From: Mansonella perstans
Lineage: Eukaryota; Nematoda; Chromadorea; Rhabditida; Onchocercidae
NCBI GenBank assembly: GCA_037074765.1
Contig: JBAMDO010000006.1
Coordinates: 335,044 to 399,043, forward strand
Direction of reading: 5' to 3'
DNA length: 64,000 nt
Under the pieces are notes generated by a model. It made no database searches. It worked only from the letters and a program-made list of their open reading frames with translations, and was not told where the DNA came from. The position numbers were made by a program, and so were the translations under genes. Below, one piece after another: positions 23,790-36,599 of the stretch (its first letter is position 1; each line of letters begins with the position of its first letter).

Positions 23790-25930
23790 ATTTCTTAAAT
23801 TTTAAAAAATCTGTCGTCTTCATGGTAATAATCGATCCACAAATCATACCTTAAAACCTGTTATATGGGAAAGACTCACATGGCAAAGAGTGCACCGAGT
23901 AAACAAAAATTCAGCTATATATGCCTTTAGATATAATAATTCTTGAGGAAGAAATTCAGATGGATGTACTCGTCAACTGTAGCGAGAAAATTTTTCCGTG
24001 ATAATTTTTGTTATTCTCGTTAAAAGAGATTCAAATCAATAAAAATTAAGTAAATTATAATGATCAAAGCAAATTGGTAGTATGTGAAACAATTAAACAA
24101 TGGAAAAATTTCAAAATACAAACAGTATCTTTTTAGAAGGCACAGAAAGAAAAACATACATCAGAAACAAAAACGGACAAAAAACACAAAGGAGGTTCCG
24201 CGCATACAGCGATCAAGGTATGCAATCATAATAATAAAGAATTGCAATAATAAGATTTAATAAGCAATCAAAGCATTAGCACACAAATCATGAAGATGAA
24301 TAATAACTGAAAAGAAAATACTGAAAATCAAAAGGAGCATGGCATATGCTAGTCATGATTAGCACTTTTTAAATAAATCATGAAAGGAAGGAGCAGTAAT
24401 TATCAACGGATTCTTTCATAAGAATGATCTTTTCAAAGCATCGTTTTGATCCTCGTCAAATTCTAAACTAAAAATATTCATAAACTTATTGGAAAATTCA
24501 CATCAAAATGATCATTGAAAGAAAACACATGTGTACTGCACTATTAAGATATTTAAAAGGACAAAACGAAAATCCTTCCTTTTAGGGATGCCATCGGATC
24601 CGCAGGCACTTTGGCACCAATTTTCAAGGCATTCTTGATTAAAGATTAAAAACAAACGAACAATATCGATAGAAAGAATAGAATACGAAAAAAAAAAAAC
24701 AAGTTTGGTTATCAATTCCTCATATATGCAAAATAGCAAAAAAAGGGGAAAATATACAGTATAACATTAGTCCAAATTGACCAGATTTCATTATACAAAA
24801 TCAAAAAAGTTGAAAAAATTAAATTTTTTGTTGCATATCCTATATGACTAAATTTTTATAACATGGTACATATGTATCAAACTCTCCATTCATAAGATGA
24901 ACTGCTATTATGATAGAAATGCTATCAGTCATGTAGACAGGAAATACGAAACAGATCATCCTTGAAGAAATAATGAAGGGCACATAGCGGATATGAGGCA
25001 TAATTGAAGGATTACAGTAGTATACATAACGACGATTACTCAATAATACGGATCACTCAGCAAATGGATAGTAACTTCTAAACTTTTTCCAGCTTCTATA
25101 ACATATAACGTAAATAGAGGATCACGGCAGTAAAGACTTGCGGAAAATATTTCATATAAAGAAACATTTCCTTATTCTTCTATATCAATAATTACGACAA
25201 ATAATTTGATTTGAAGGGCATTTTGATAACGGCGAAACCTGATAAAAGAGATGGAAAAAACAAACATACAGGTGATATAACCAATCCTGCAGAAAAGGAA
25301 ATGGAATTGAGTCTAAATTTAAAGATGAAGTTGAATTCGCGACTCTATCATAAAAACAATAAAGCAGAATTTCGAATCTTTTCACTTTGTTCCCAACAAA
25401 ATCAATTTCGCCGAAAAAAAAATTAAGATTGAATATTATTTTGAACACTGCGGGCAGAGATATTCATAAAATCATTTTAAAGTTTTTTCAAAGCCAAAAT
25501 TATGGAACAATCGAACCTATGATAGAAGCAAGTCTGGTTAATATTCTGTGTGATGTTATGTAATGTCATGGTTCTTTACAAAACAAGTAATTTTTCCGAG
25601 ACATGAATCAAAAAAAGAAAGAAACATAAAGAAGTATATGAAACATAAAACTTAGAAATAATAAATCATATCAACCTCCTGATATAATGAAAATTCAGCA
25701 AAATGAAGAAATATGAGCTGACTGAAACAAAGGATCAAATATTAATAAAGATTCAAATTTGCAAACAAAAATTTAAAAACCAAAAACTGAACAACGGAGT
25801 TAACCCAGCAGATGAGAAGATTCACACCAAAAGTGGAAATTATGCTGACAAAAATAATAAAGTTAAGGCACTTAATGAAAGCGTTACACAAAAAATCAAT
25901 ACTAACAATGATAATAGTCAGTTAAAGCAC

Positions 25931-26091
25931 TACTAGTAGTAGTTATAGTAGTAGTAGTAGTAGTGGTAGTAGCAGTAGTAGTAATAGTAATAGTAGTGGT
26001 AGTATAGTAGTAGTAGTAATAGTAGTATAGTAGTAGTATAGTAGTAGTATAGTAGTAGTAATAGTAGTAGTAGTAGTAGTAGTAGTAGTAG
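25931..26091. repeat. Trinucleotide microsatellite (AGT/TAG)n with interruptions
   Basis: About 160 bases of AGT units are broken by ATAGT and GGT variants. On the opposite strand it reads as a long Tyr/Thr/Ile run, which creates a spurious open frame. It is likely polymorphic in length and is not part of any gene model here. Confidence 0.95.
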
Positions 26092-27145
26092 AAGACTGAA
26101 ATATTTTTAAGCATAGAACCCAGAAAAATACCTGATCCGAACAACAATAAGGGATATGAGGTTGTTAGTTGTTGTAATTTATGGTGACAATTTTATTATC
26201 AATGCATAAGATGCGACAATGTTTCATACGTCATAAGGTATACTTCTGTCACATACTAGCACAGCCACATATAGGATAAACGAAGTGTCTAAGGAACCAG
26301 ATATAGAGATAGAGAAACTTCGAAATCAAAAGAGATATGAAGCCGGTTAAACAATTTTCCGTCTGTAATTTCTTCTCATCTATCTTAGCGATAATTCGAA
26401 ATCATATTCGAACAAAAAGCAAACCAAACAGAAGTAGCACGTCTTTGAAGATACAAACATTGAGGATGACCTGGATGCGCTCGTACAAGTTGAAACAGCA
26501 TTTGTCGGGAAAAATAAGTGACAGTAAGATGTAAACACAAACTTTATCACGTGCAACCAGCGCTAGCCTATTATGTCGGATTTTGGCAAGCTTCCTTTCT
26601 TTTGTTACTTCGGATAACACAGAGTTGAAAACAAACCGTGTTGGTTGGTATTTTGCTTTGTATAATCTGTGACAAAGAAGTGAGTTTGTTTGGAGTGAGA
26701 AGTGTTATGAAGTGGCTGACTTTCCACTACCATATGGGTGGTCCCTGGATTGACCAAGCACACGTCGTTGATTACACAGCATTGCACCTATAAACAATAC
26801 TTCTACAAATTTCTTTCCGGTTAATTTTGGTTAACTGATACTAAATAGAAAGTTAGGGGGCTGACCTCTAAGCCCATTATGTTAGGGCCTTTGATTAAAA
26901 AAAAGAAAATATTTGGCAAAGAACAGAGAGAAAGGGAAGGGTGAATAATAAACCTTCTCGATAGATACATCTAACTGTTCTACAAATCTGTGCTATGAAC
27001 CGAATTTTAGTGTTAGGGTGAGAAAGTGAAGCCAGCAAATTGGTAGCAAACTGATATAAGTTAAAAATAAATAAATAAGTAACATACTGAACAAAAAAAT
27101 ATGGAGTAAGTCAGCACAGTGAGATCAAGCGCTGAAGTAAGAAAA

Positions 27146-27466
27146 TTTAGAGATTCAATAAACATTTGTCCATCTGTATATTTGTTAATAACTTCTGCTG
27201 TAAGATACCTTATCAGTGTCAACAAATAACCCGTAAAATGAGAAAACTGGTGTTAGTACTTCAGAAAGACCGCAAAAAAGTGAGATATAAGACCTGCAGC
27301 GAGAACTAGTTTAGAGATTCAACAAACACTTGTCAAATATCTATATATTTGTTAATAACTTCTCTGTTAAGATACCTTATAAGTGTCAACGAATAACCCG
27401 TAAAATGGGAAAACTAGTGTTAGCACTTGAGAAAGACTGCAAAAAAGTGAGATATAAAACCTACAG
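27146..27466. repeat. Tandem duplication, about 164-bp period, two copies
   Basis: Copy one runs from TTTAGAGATTCAATAAACA (27146) to GACCTGCAG (27299). Copy two runs from TTTAGAGATTCAACAAACA (27310) to AACCTACAG (27466). Long shared strings include TATTTGTTAATAACTTCT, AATAACCCGTAAAATG and GCAAAAAAGTGAGATATAA. The copies differ by scattered substitutions and small indels, so the duplication is not brand new. Weak similarity just left of copy one hints at a decayed third unit. No coding frame is preserved across the copies. Confidence 0.92.
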
Positions 27467-28068
27467 ATACATATCCTAGCATTTTTATACAGTATATAAA
27501 TGAAAAGACCTTTGCATTTGACGTGCTTATCGCAGTCTTAAATTTCAACATATCACCTATGGATACAAGTCACATGTAAAGAAGAAATAAAGAGATAAAC
27601 AACACCAGATTTCGAAGCTACAACAATGCAAAATTTCAGATGAAAATTAAGTAGCGCTGAATATGTCTCATAAGAATTGAGATCTTCTATTAAAAACAAA
27701 ATAGTAACACCAAGAAAAAGGAAAAAAATGTGAGGGATGAACAAGAATTAAATACTGGAAATAAATAAATTTTCTGAAATACAATCGGAAGAAAATTGAT
27801 AAAAACAATCAACCTGTATGAAAGAATGTCTTTACCGCGACTAACTAAGAAGTGCTTTGATTCCTAATCTTGCCATTACCCCGCAGTTTTAAAAGTAAAT
27901 CAACATTTTTCCCTTTGCCCCATGAAAATTTTTAATTTTAAATGGATTTCAAGCTTCAATTTCATACATAGCTCAAACTATCCCTTATATTCATGACTTG
28001 AAGATAATCGCTAACGAACATTAACAAGACACCAGATCTCATTTCCTGACTTCTTAGTTAAAAAACAA

Positions 28069-31000
28069 TTACTGACCAGCGTGCGATATATCGACTGATG
28101 TGTAATCACCGATATACGCATTGGCACCAAGCATGGCAGCCGCAGCGGCAGCTGCATATTGCTGCTGCTGCTGAGCCTGAGCTTGAGCCTGAAGGGTTGC
28201 GGCGGTGCTGCTTACTGGTACCCCATAACCTGCTGCACCTGACGGATCATATGGTAATGAACTGAAAATATTGAAAAAAGTTAAAAATTACTGAATTATT
28301 TCAAAGTTCATGAATTAGCACAATAATAGACCAGCGCACTCGATAAGCATTCAACATTATGCTGTTGTTTAACATTGAAGGTAAAAAACAACTTTAACAA
28401 ATCTAATACATAAGTTTAGACAGCTTACCTGAGGTACAACTGTCCATATTCATTCTGCGCTAATGCAGGATTCTGCAACAGCTGTGTTGGCAATGCAGCT
28501 ACAGCTGCTGGTCCTTGCTGTGTGAATGCAGCTGCAACATTTTGCTGCTGACTTGCTACTGCCTGCAACTGTGCTGCGAGGGCCGCTGCCGCCGCGGTTG
28601 CCGCTGTAGGTGCGGCACCACGTGAAGGTGACAAAATAATTGGCGCTCCAGTTAAACCAGGTGACCGAAGGTTATTCGGCTAAAAAAAGATTATGTATGA
28701 ATCTAAAAACAAGAATGATAACTCTAAAAAAACAGTTACGGTTGCCTGTATAACATATTTACAGGAAACATATGAGATCACCTGTGCAGCCGCAAGAGGT
28801 AGCGGAGCCATTAAGCGTGCTTGCAAAGCAGCCAACGAATTTTTATTAACTGCAGCTGCAGCTGCAGCTTGTGCAGCAGCTGTTTGGTTAACACTCCCAG
28901 ATCGGTAAGTTCCATTGATGATCGCTAATTCCATCAATTGTTTACGTTTCAACTCATCATCTTCTGACTGCAAAATGATTATCTGAGAAAAAAGCCTAAG
29001 ATATATCACTACTACAAAGGGTTATTTAAGATTCGTATTAAGCACATTCTCATCGATCCGACTTGCGCATTTTACAACAGAATACAATGAGAGCTACAAT
29101 TGTCAATGTTGATGTAATTGAACTAAGGTGGGATTTAAATTGAGAGATTCAAGCCAAGACAGAATTCACCATACAATTTAGTTAATGCGAAATACCTTCA
29201 AGAATACTTACCAATGCTAGACAGTATCATTATTCCCAAATTGAAACATATCACACACAAGACAGCATCACTTTCAAAGGAAGTGAACTCACCGATGGTA
29301 CAAGCAACTTTTTTACTTCAGCTGCAGCTCGTTTCAATTTTAACAATGCACGATTGGGTGTATCCTCGCATTGTATCAGAACATGTAATTCTTCTGACAA
29401 ATGTTCCCAGTTAGGTTTTCCACGGTTTGCTTCTTCCTATAACTTCAGCATGTAGAATTCTTGAAATTTACACATAAACAAAACAAAATTATGAAAAAGA
29501 GCGAATTTTATGAGATTTTAGAACCTGAAACATCAAATTATTGACCTAGGCGGGTTAAACAGATGAGAAATGTTTCATACCTTAGCTTTATCGCGCATCG
29601 AACCTTTGCCTCGGACCATTATTTTACAGCCAGTTTCTTGTTCTAACTGCTTGGCTGTCATGCCACGTGGACCCAATATCCTTCCGACAAAATTATACTG
29701 AAAAGAACTTATGAATCTACAAAAATAATGACTTTGATAGTTAACTAAGCATGATTTTAAGGAAACGCCATTTTCAATGTCTTCGTTGCGAATATTGCAA
29801 TAATCTAAGATCCGTTTGTAATGATCAAAATATTCCATTACGACGAGGCTCACTCAATATGGCGTTTCCCTTACTAGTAACTGAAAATATAGTCGTATCA
29901 CATCCGAATGAACCGGCATAATGTAGCCTTTCGTCAACCATAATTATTGAGTTTAATCTACTAGCTGAAGTAGCTCAAATAACTTTACCTACTACTAATT
30001 AAAGGTGATGCTTTTGAAAAAAAAAAATTAGCCACATAGCGAAAACTTCGATCGACTCAAATATATACAAAAATACATCAAAATCAATCAGAGAAAGCAA
30101 AAAAAATCGTTTCATTTCAATCTTTGTTGGTGACTGTTAATTGTTAAAATAATACTTACATCCGGATGTTCCTTCACGGGAACAAATATTTTTTCCGTCA
30201 TGGTGGTAACTTCACCCTCCGGTTCTGGTAGATTTGACATAGCATCTTTTGCAAATTCGAATTGAAAAAGTGCCACTCGTACTCTGCTAATTTCTGCATG
30301 CAAAAGTTATAATTTAAATTTTGCATTTTCTAAACAAAAAAACTTTTTCGTTTAATTTAAATTAATCTTCCAGCTGAATAATTTTCAACCAAATGCAAAA
30401 AACATTCTAAGATTTAGAAGAATTACTTCACTATATGGAAACAGAAGCATCGATTATATTGCACAAGAAATAACATCGATTACTTATATATATGAGGATA
30501 ACACGCAACATTAGATAGCCACATCTTCCAAATAAAAAACAAACCTTCTTCAGCAAGACGATCGAGATGATGGAAAACATTGGGAAACGCTTCTAATTGT
30601 TTTTTGTCCTTCAGCAACTGAGCCAAATATTCATATGTATACTGCGTCTTACTACCACCACTCACCTTTCCTTAATTCAAACAACAATCAAATTTAAAAC
30701 TGATTTATGAAAAATTCAAAATTGTTAATGTGATCCTTTCGTACAGAAAAGATAACTCATAATAGATGGATATTTTACAATTTTTCAACGATACATATTT
30801 ATATATGGCTCATATCTGCAATCATGTAGAGAAGGCAATGAACAAAAGCACTGATCAGTTAAGATCAGATACCCAAATCAAAGCGGAGTGTTAAACCTCT
30901 TGAAGCATCTATAGTACAACTTCTATAACTTCGGCAACTAATGACTTGATGCTATATGGCAAAATATTAAGCTTGAAATTTCCATCTAATTTTTAGATGA

Positions 31001-33315
31001 AAAAAGTAACAGTAGTCAGAAGAGTCAAGAAGAAAAAAAACCGGTATTCCTGTCTATTTCATTCATCACGAAGATCTACGTTTCATGCATTATCAAAGCA
31101 GGTTGATCTGTAGAGCTTAAAAAGCTACAACAGAATCATCCAGTTTTGTTGTTCTTCTTCTTGCTATCCTAACCTCTCTTTTATCTTTTCTTTTCATTAT
31201 CACTAAATAATAATTATGAGCATCCTATCTCCTCTATTTTTAAAAATTTTTACTGATACATTATTAAAAATTAGAAAAGAAGATATGGAATTCAGTAATT
31301 ATTCCGTCATTAATTGATATAATCACAATTCACCGGTGCAAATAACATCTCTTAGCACAACAATTAGACGAAGCTTTTGTGATGGTAGTTATAGCAATAA
31401 TAGCAACAGTAATAGCAAGAAGTATAGTAGCAATAGCGCAATATGTTAGATATGTTAATACATCATTGTAAGTAATTAGGCTTACCATTTGCTGTGAGGG
31501 CGTTTGATGACTCTGATTGCGCATGCGGTGAGATTGGCGTGTTTGTTGAGGGTAAGTGCCCCTGCAAAATAACAACAGAGCCAATATTAAAGAATTGAAA
31601 ATCAAACTAACACATTACCAAAGATGATAACAAAAAGAAAATGCTTGTTAATATCATAATTACTAGTGATTGTCATAATTAACACTTACTATTTGATCTT
31701 TTCTGTTGCGGAATATAAACTCATGTAATGTAGTTAGTTGTGAAATTTATTTTTCTACCACATTTTATTATTTCAAAGATATCACCACACTGCAGAGTAA
31801 TAATAATGATGCAACGAATTGACAAATTTAATTCGCATAGCTTTGCATTTTCTGAATTCAACATTTCAAAATTTCTTAGTTCAAAATATCCAAAATTGTA
31901 ATTTTAATTTAACACCTTCCTTTTGCTCCTTTCTTGTTTTTACGATTCTACATCCATCAATCTTTCCTCCCCGTCTTGCTGGGCGGCAAAATTTTCATAT
32001 CAAAGCAATAATCAAAAAGTATTCCCTTACAGTGTGAACGAATAATTCCGCACAACTTAGTATATTTCATTTGATTTAAAAACATAAAACATTCACCTTA
32101 TTGCATGCTTAACATTATGATAACATGAATGTTATGAAAAGTTACAAATTGCTTTCTGTTTTTTAGCATCATGAATATATTTCTCATAACATTACCAACA
32201 CAATCCATATCAATTTTGTTTCAGTGGTTTTAATTCAAATTTATATTTTATATTAAAAGTGCATAATGTGTTATTTTGTAGAGGAAAAGGAAAATCAATG
32301 AAAATCATTCAAGTTTGTTATAAACACTGAAAATATATTTGATAGAATTAAAGAGCAGTGCAAATGGAAAGAAAATAAAATCGATTTAAATACTATCATT
32401 TATCTTCATAGGATTTGGAGAAATCAAAATAATCTTTACTCGATTATTTTTCCGTCGGTAACCACCATTTATAAAAAAATGGATTAAATGTTTCTAATTT
32501 GGTTCGAAAGTATGATCTGTCCAAATCCTATGAAGATAAATGATAGTATTTAAATCTTTTTATACTTCATCATATCTCTTATCCTGATAAAAACAGTAAT
32601 TTGAGCATCCCATTCTTTCAATGAAAATAGTTTCACTTTCCAGGTTCAAACTTAGATAAATAATTAGTTTTTTAAAACTGTATATTGCAGAACAGGTAAT
32701 GAAAAATGCAAAAATGCAGTTAAGCAAAAATATTACTTTATAATGATTAAATCATTAAACGAATTTAAATTAAAAAAATAGCACGATGTAACTGAAACTG
32801 GGAAAAAGTATGACAAGTAAATAAAGGATTTAGTTGATGTGCAAATTTTAGGGAAAAAGGCGGAGGTAGTGTGCAATTTGTTGCAACATTCTGAATTATT
32901 TAATTTTAAAAGATACAAAATCTCTCTTTAAAAAATAAAAATGTTACAATCTTTCGAAATAAAAATTTATACTTATTATCAATATCACATATTTCGGGCT
33001 AAGTGATTAACCAACCGAATGATTGATTAACCTACCAAACCAAAGTAAATGATAAAGTAACTAACTAATTTTAAAGAACCAGATTTCACTAGTTCTTATC
33101 AATGCGCAATTAGCGAGTATCGTTATCTATCAGTAACTATTGAAACTGCATGCATCAAGATTTCAAATGATCCATCAGCATCTTAGAAGCTAACAGTATG
33201 ATTGCGTAATTTGCAAGATTTCCCTTAAAAATTGATGAAATTTTAGCAATAAACACTAAATAATTAGCAAAGAAGAGCAAACTTACGTTTTCCATCGTCT
33301 ATATGCACATATCAT
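28069..33315 (-). CDS. asd-2: ASD-2 / Quaking-type STAR family RNA-binding splicing regulator
   Basis: Nine exons give 416 residues: 33287-33315, 31486-31561, 30545-30665, 30160-30293, 29581-29697, 29293-29436, 28782-28967, 28429-28679 and 28069-28261 (TAA). QUA1 ([20 protein letters not shown]), KH and QUA2 are intact and close to C. elegans ASD-2, which controls muscle and collagen alternative splicing by binding STAR-type RNA elements. The tail is Ala/Gln-rich with SPSRGA and ends SVDISHAGQ. The start ATG at 33315 opens [10 protein letters not shown]; an in-frame stop lies just upstream and the 29-nt exon joins in phase at a GTAAGT donor. An overlapping out-of-frame ATG at 33295 (three codons) would hit a stop after splicing. 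The 30665 acceptor (GGAAAG) is weak. The core is very secure; the first exon and the C-terminal end are less certain. Confidence 0.9.
28890..30665 (-). other. asd-2: STAR domain of asd-2 (QUA1-KH-QUA2)
   Basis: QUA1 dimerisation helices fill exon 30545-30665 (residues about 36-75: [14 protein letters not shown]). The maxi-KH domain starts with [11 protein letters not shown] and the segment [13 protein letters not shown]. It has its GxxG loop as [16 protein letters not shown] (GPRG near residues 129-132), then [16 protein letters not shown] and [19 protein letters not shown]2 follows as [30 protein letters not shown]. All residues expected for RNA contact in this family appear kept, so sequence-specific binding to ACUAAY-type sites with a nearby half-site is expected by homology. 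Confidence 0.95.
31562..33286 (-). other. asd-2: First intron of asd-2
   Basis: This 1.7-kb intron joins the 29-nt start exon (donor GTAAGT) to the exon at 31561 (acceptor TTTTGCAG). Apart from the inverted-repeat element it shows only AT-rich sequence. No extra exon of either strand could be supported. Confidence 0.55.
32383..32556. mobile_element. Inverted-repeat element, MITE-like, in asd-2 intron 1
   Basis: Two 37-base arms, 32383-32419 and 32520-32556, are exact reverse complements (outer end GATTTAAATACTATC). They enclose 100 bases with no open frame. Size and structure resemble a miniature inverted-repeat transposable element, with no transposase inside. A clear target-site duplication was not found, so a simple hairpin-forming duplication remains possible. 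The perfect arm identity in AT-rich non-coding DNA suggests recent origin or selection on structure. Confidence 0.65.
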
Positions 33316-33355
33316 CAATGAGCGCTAATAAATTAACAATTTCGCTTGCAGTTAT
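33316..33355 (-). promoter_or_regulatory. asd-2: Candidate 5' UTR or trans-splice acceptor of asd-2
   Basis: Reading the minus strand, a run of T ending TTTTTTCAG (AG at 33357-33356) precedes a 40-base segment and then the first ATG. This is a near-perfect nematode acceptor. It may mark either a spliced-leader addition site or the end of an intron from a further upstream non-coding exon. No donor to pair with it was identified. Confidence 0.5.
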
Positions 33356-36300
33356 CTGAAAAAATAAAAAATAATAATTGATCATTCTATTAGCTCATCA
33401 TTTTTTCATCTTTAAAAAATTTCGCTCGTTATTTTAGCTAAAGTAAAAAAGGTAAAATTTTAATTCTCGATAAAAATTATTACTGAGAAAAAATACGGAA
33501 GAAGCAAAAACTAAATATGCGAAATCATAGTTCAATTATTGAAATGACAATAATATTATATCAAATACAAAAAAAAAATGTATACTTTGCTTTATTTATT
33601 AAATTTACCCTATTTGCATCTTCTTTACAAAACAAATTATATGGCACGGCACAGTTGAAAATTACAATGTTTCATCAACTTTCTTAATTAATTGAAGCTA
33701 AAATTTAAAAGTAAAATTTAAAAATACACATTCAATAAAGTTAGTATAAAAAAAAAAGAGGAAAATGAGGAGACATAGACGTGAGGCTCAATCGTAGTCA
33801 AGGTCAACGAAGAATCATAGTATCAATTAATTGACTAACTCCTTTTTATCCAATCTTTTCTCTTCATCTATCATAATTATTTCGTTCTTTTCTCTTTACT
33901 ATTTCTACTCGAAATGCAAAAGAAACATTTATTGTCATAAAAGAAGGACATGAAAGTATCGTGGATCAAAATAGATATTGAAAACAAAGAATGAACAGTC
34001 CCTAAATAAGCAACAAATGTTTTAAACAAATTTAATGAAAAATAGTTTCATTTTGAACTCTTTTAAATGAAACATTTTCAAATGACATTCATTTAAAAAA
34101 AAAAAAAAATTATTCATTGAAAGAGAATAAATGAATGTTAATTGTGAAAGCGAAAAGTGAAAAAATTTCAAAATATAATGAAAAATAAAAAGTTTTATTA
34201 GTTGACATTTTATGAAATTTCTACTATCAATAATAATGTCGTATGATACACGTAAAATTAAATGTAAAACGTCTACAGTTTCATTTTGTTCAATGCTAAT
34301 TTTTTTTCAAAAGCTTAGAATTTTTTTCTCACGCAACGATATAGTAGCAGAGGAATTCAATATTCGAGAAAAAAGATGAAAATTAAGAAAATGAATATTT
34401 CCAGCAATGAATGTAATACATAAAAAAATACAAAAAGCACCCGGAAAGCTTTACTTCCGATAGAATTTCTATCGTTAATTTTATGGATTTATGAAGGCGG
34501 AAAAATTCTTTAAACGAAAAGTAACGCTATCTGCTTTATCATTACCAAAGTAACTGATAATAGCCATAGAGTTATTTGCCGAGAAAAAAAAACATTATCG
34601 ATAAAAGTTTTAGTAATTTGAAAGGTTGAAAAGAAAGGCATCTTGAATTCCAGTGAGAAAAAAAAACAGTGAAAGGAATTTTCTTTTTCTTGAATGATCA
34701 GCTGCTATCAACAAAAAACTCATGATATTTTGAGTAAGATAGAGTATAGGAGCAGAAAAGCTAGACCGGAAGCGAAAAAAAAGTGATTTAAATCAAATAA
34801 ATTTAATGTTAGCGGAAATTTTGATGAAATTTAAATATTATTAATGATGTTTAAAAAAGTCCAGAATCGAGTGCACCTTTTTTTTTTTTTTGTAACTTTA
34901 AATGGAATTAGTGCAAGCAAAATTTCGCTAATTTTCAATCAATCCAACATCGCCTTTTAATATTTTCTAAATTATTTATGTCTAAGTTAAAATTCCAAAA
35001 ATTCAAAGAAATGTTTTAGAAAGGCAAAGGCAAAGAAATGGCACGTAGAAAATTGCCTTTTTTAAAAAGTTTGCTTAAAGTCAGTTAATATTTAAACGAT
35101 ATAAGATTTTAACTATTTTTTTCAAAGAAATAGTCCTGAAAATCGAAGGAATTGCATAGTAGCTAAAAATAGAAAGCAATGATATGCTCCGTAAATTGTC
35201 TCGTACCAGCAAGTGATAAGTTATTCTTTCATACACCATCTGGTACATGCCGATAGTTCACACAAGAAAACTGTCATTTCTTTCAGTTAAATATATGAAA
35301 AAGTTTTCTTAAATCAGAAGAAAAAACGAATTAAATTGTGACAAAGATAGAGAAACTCAATAAAAATATAATCAATTAACGATAATGCAATGGACATTTC
35401 ATAGTGGAGTGGATTTTCAATACAATCCCAAAAAATGTAATGCTACAGATAGGACTATTGATTAACAATAGAAGTCCAAATACAAAATAAAACTGCCATG
35501 TGATCGTAAAGAGACATTAGTTACACTAAATAATCCAACTGTAAATCTAATCAATCGAATAGATATGTTCAATCATTAATATGGTCATTAACATCAATTT
35601 CCCAACACACAATAATATATCATCATCAAAAAAAAAAAATATCCCAATACAATTAATCATTTTACAAGAAATTAAATTTTGATGATTTAATTTCAAATAT
35701 CTAAAACAGAAAGAATCTTTGAAAAGCAGTAGTAGTTTACCTACAGATGTCTCGGAAAACTAAAATTGGTTTTTGAAATGAAATATTTGAGAAGTTTCTT
35801 TCAGTGAAGAAAATGAAAAAAATGATGTGACTAGCGCTCTTTTCCACTTTTTGGATGGATAACTCTAAGAATGCACAAATCAATTTTTTTTTTAAAATCC
35901 TACATGTATATACATCTTATTATTGCCTAAAATCTTGAGGTAAGAGAAGCTTTAAATTCTAATTTCAAGAAAATTTCAAGAAGTGCTGACATCTTTTTTT
36001 CCCTGAAAAAATAAATCTCGAAGAAGCTCAAAAAATAACACTCCATTACATTTCTCATTCAAATTAAAAAGTAGACAGTACTATTTCTTGATATTTAAAA
36101 GCAATATACTGCTATCTTTTCTCTCTGTATTTAAATCGTTGAAATCTATCAAAATCAAAATGATAATAAATTAGCAATTGTATTCTAAATATATATCGAA
36201 ATAGCAAAACAACGTGTAATATGAAATAAATGAAGAAAAAGAGCTTTCTGAACAGTGCTAGCAATATTATTCATTGCTGTCAAGTGATTATCAATTTACT

Positions 36301-36568
36301 TTTTTTGTATAGCTTCGAAACATGAATTACAAAGTGAAAAGTTTGAATTTTTTAACTCAGTGGAAGTGATTCTAATCAATTTAATGTGAATAATTAATGA
36401 TAGATTTCAAATGGAATAATCAAATAATCCATTAATATTTCATTTCATCGTCTACGTGGAACGAAGAAAGCGATCATATTCACGCTTCTAATCATTTCCT
36501 GTCAACTCAAAACTGGAAAAAGATTTTGTGTACTAAAAAACAAGTTTTTAAAGAAGACAATTACTTTC

Positions 36569-36596
<28 letters not shown>
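36569..36596 (+). repeat. Poly(A) run of 28
   Basis: Uninterrupted A tract in the asd-2/trehalase spacer. Similar long runs occur at 49053-49077 (T), 52526-52551 (T, in a trehalase intron), 59377-59400 (A) and near 63690-63719 (A, with one G). No poly(A)-tailed retroposed gene was seen next to any of them. Confidence 0.95.

Positions 36597-36599
<3 letters not shown>

Larger units (their letters stand above)
18769..28068. other. Intergenic region between unc-89 and asd-2
   Basis: This spacer of 9.3 kb lies upstream of unc-89 (left) and downstream of asd-2 (right), so it should hold the unc-89 promoter and the asd-2 3' UTR. No convincing gene was found. The longest frames are a 107-codon minus-strand frame at 22403-22726 (starting MLVDVISGLKSAPEASQF) and a 60-codon minus-strand frame with a hydrophobic N-terminus at 19127-19309. 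Neither has a recognised domain. Notable repeats are a minisatellite near 23740, a TAG/TAT trinucleotide array at 25931-26091 and a 164-bp tandem duplication at 27146-27466. A segment near 26540-26800 is less AT-rich than its surroundings but encodes nothing recognised. Confidence 0.6.

Noticed and set aside
25703..26147. Open frames on both strands around the AGT microsatellite
   Set aside because: The minus-strand frame is the translated microsatellite (runs of Tyr and Thr). The plus-strand frame is Lys/Asn-rich without features.
26540..26830. Less AT-rich segment with a 60-codon minus-strand frame
   Set aside because: Considered as a retrotransposon fragment or promoter island. No reverse transcriptase, integrase or terminal repeat could be identified.
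28693..28908. 71-codon plus-strand open frame rich in Ala and Cys
   Set aside because: Antisense to the Ala-rich asd-2 exon; the repeats create the frame.
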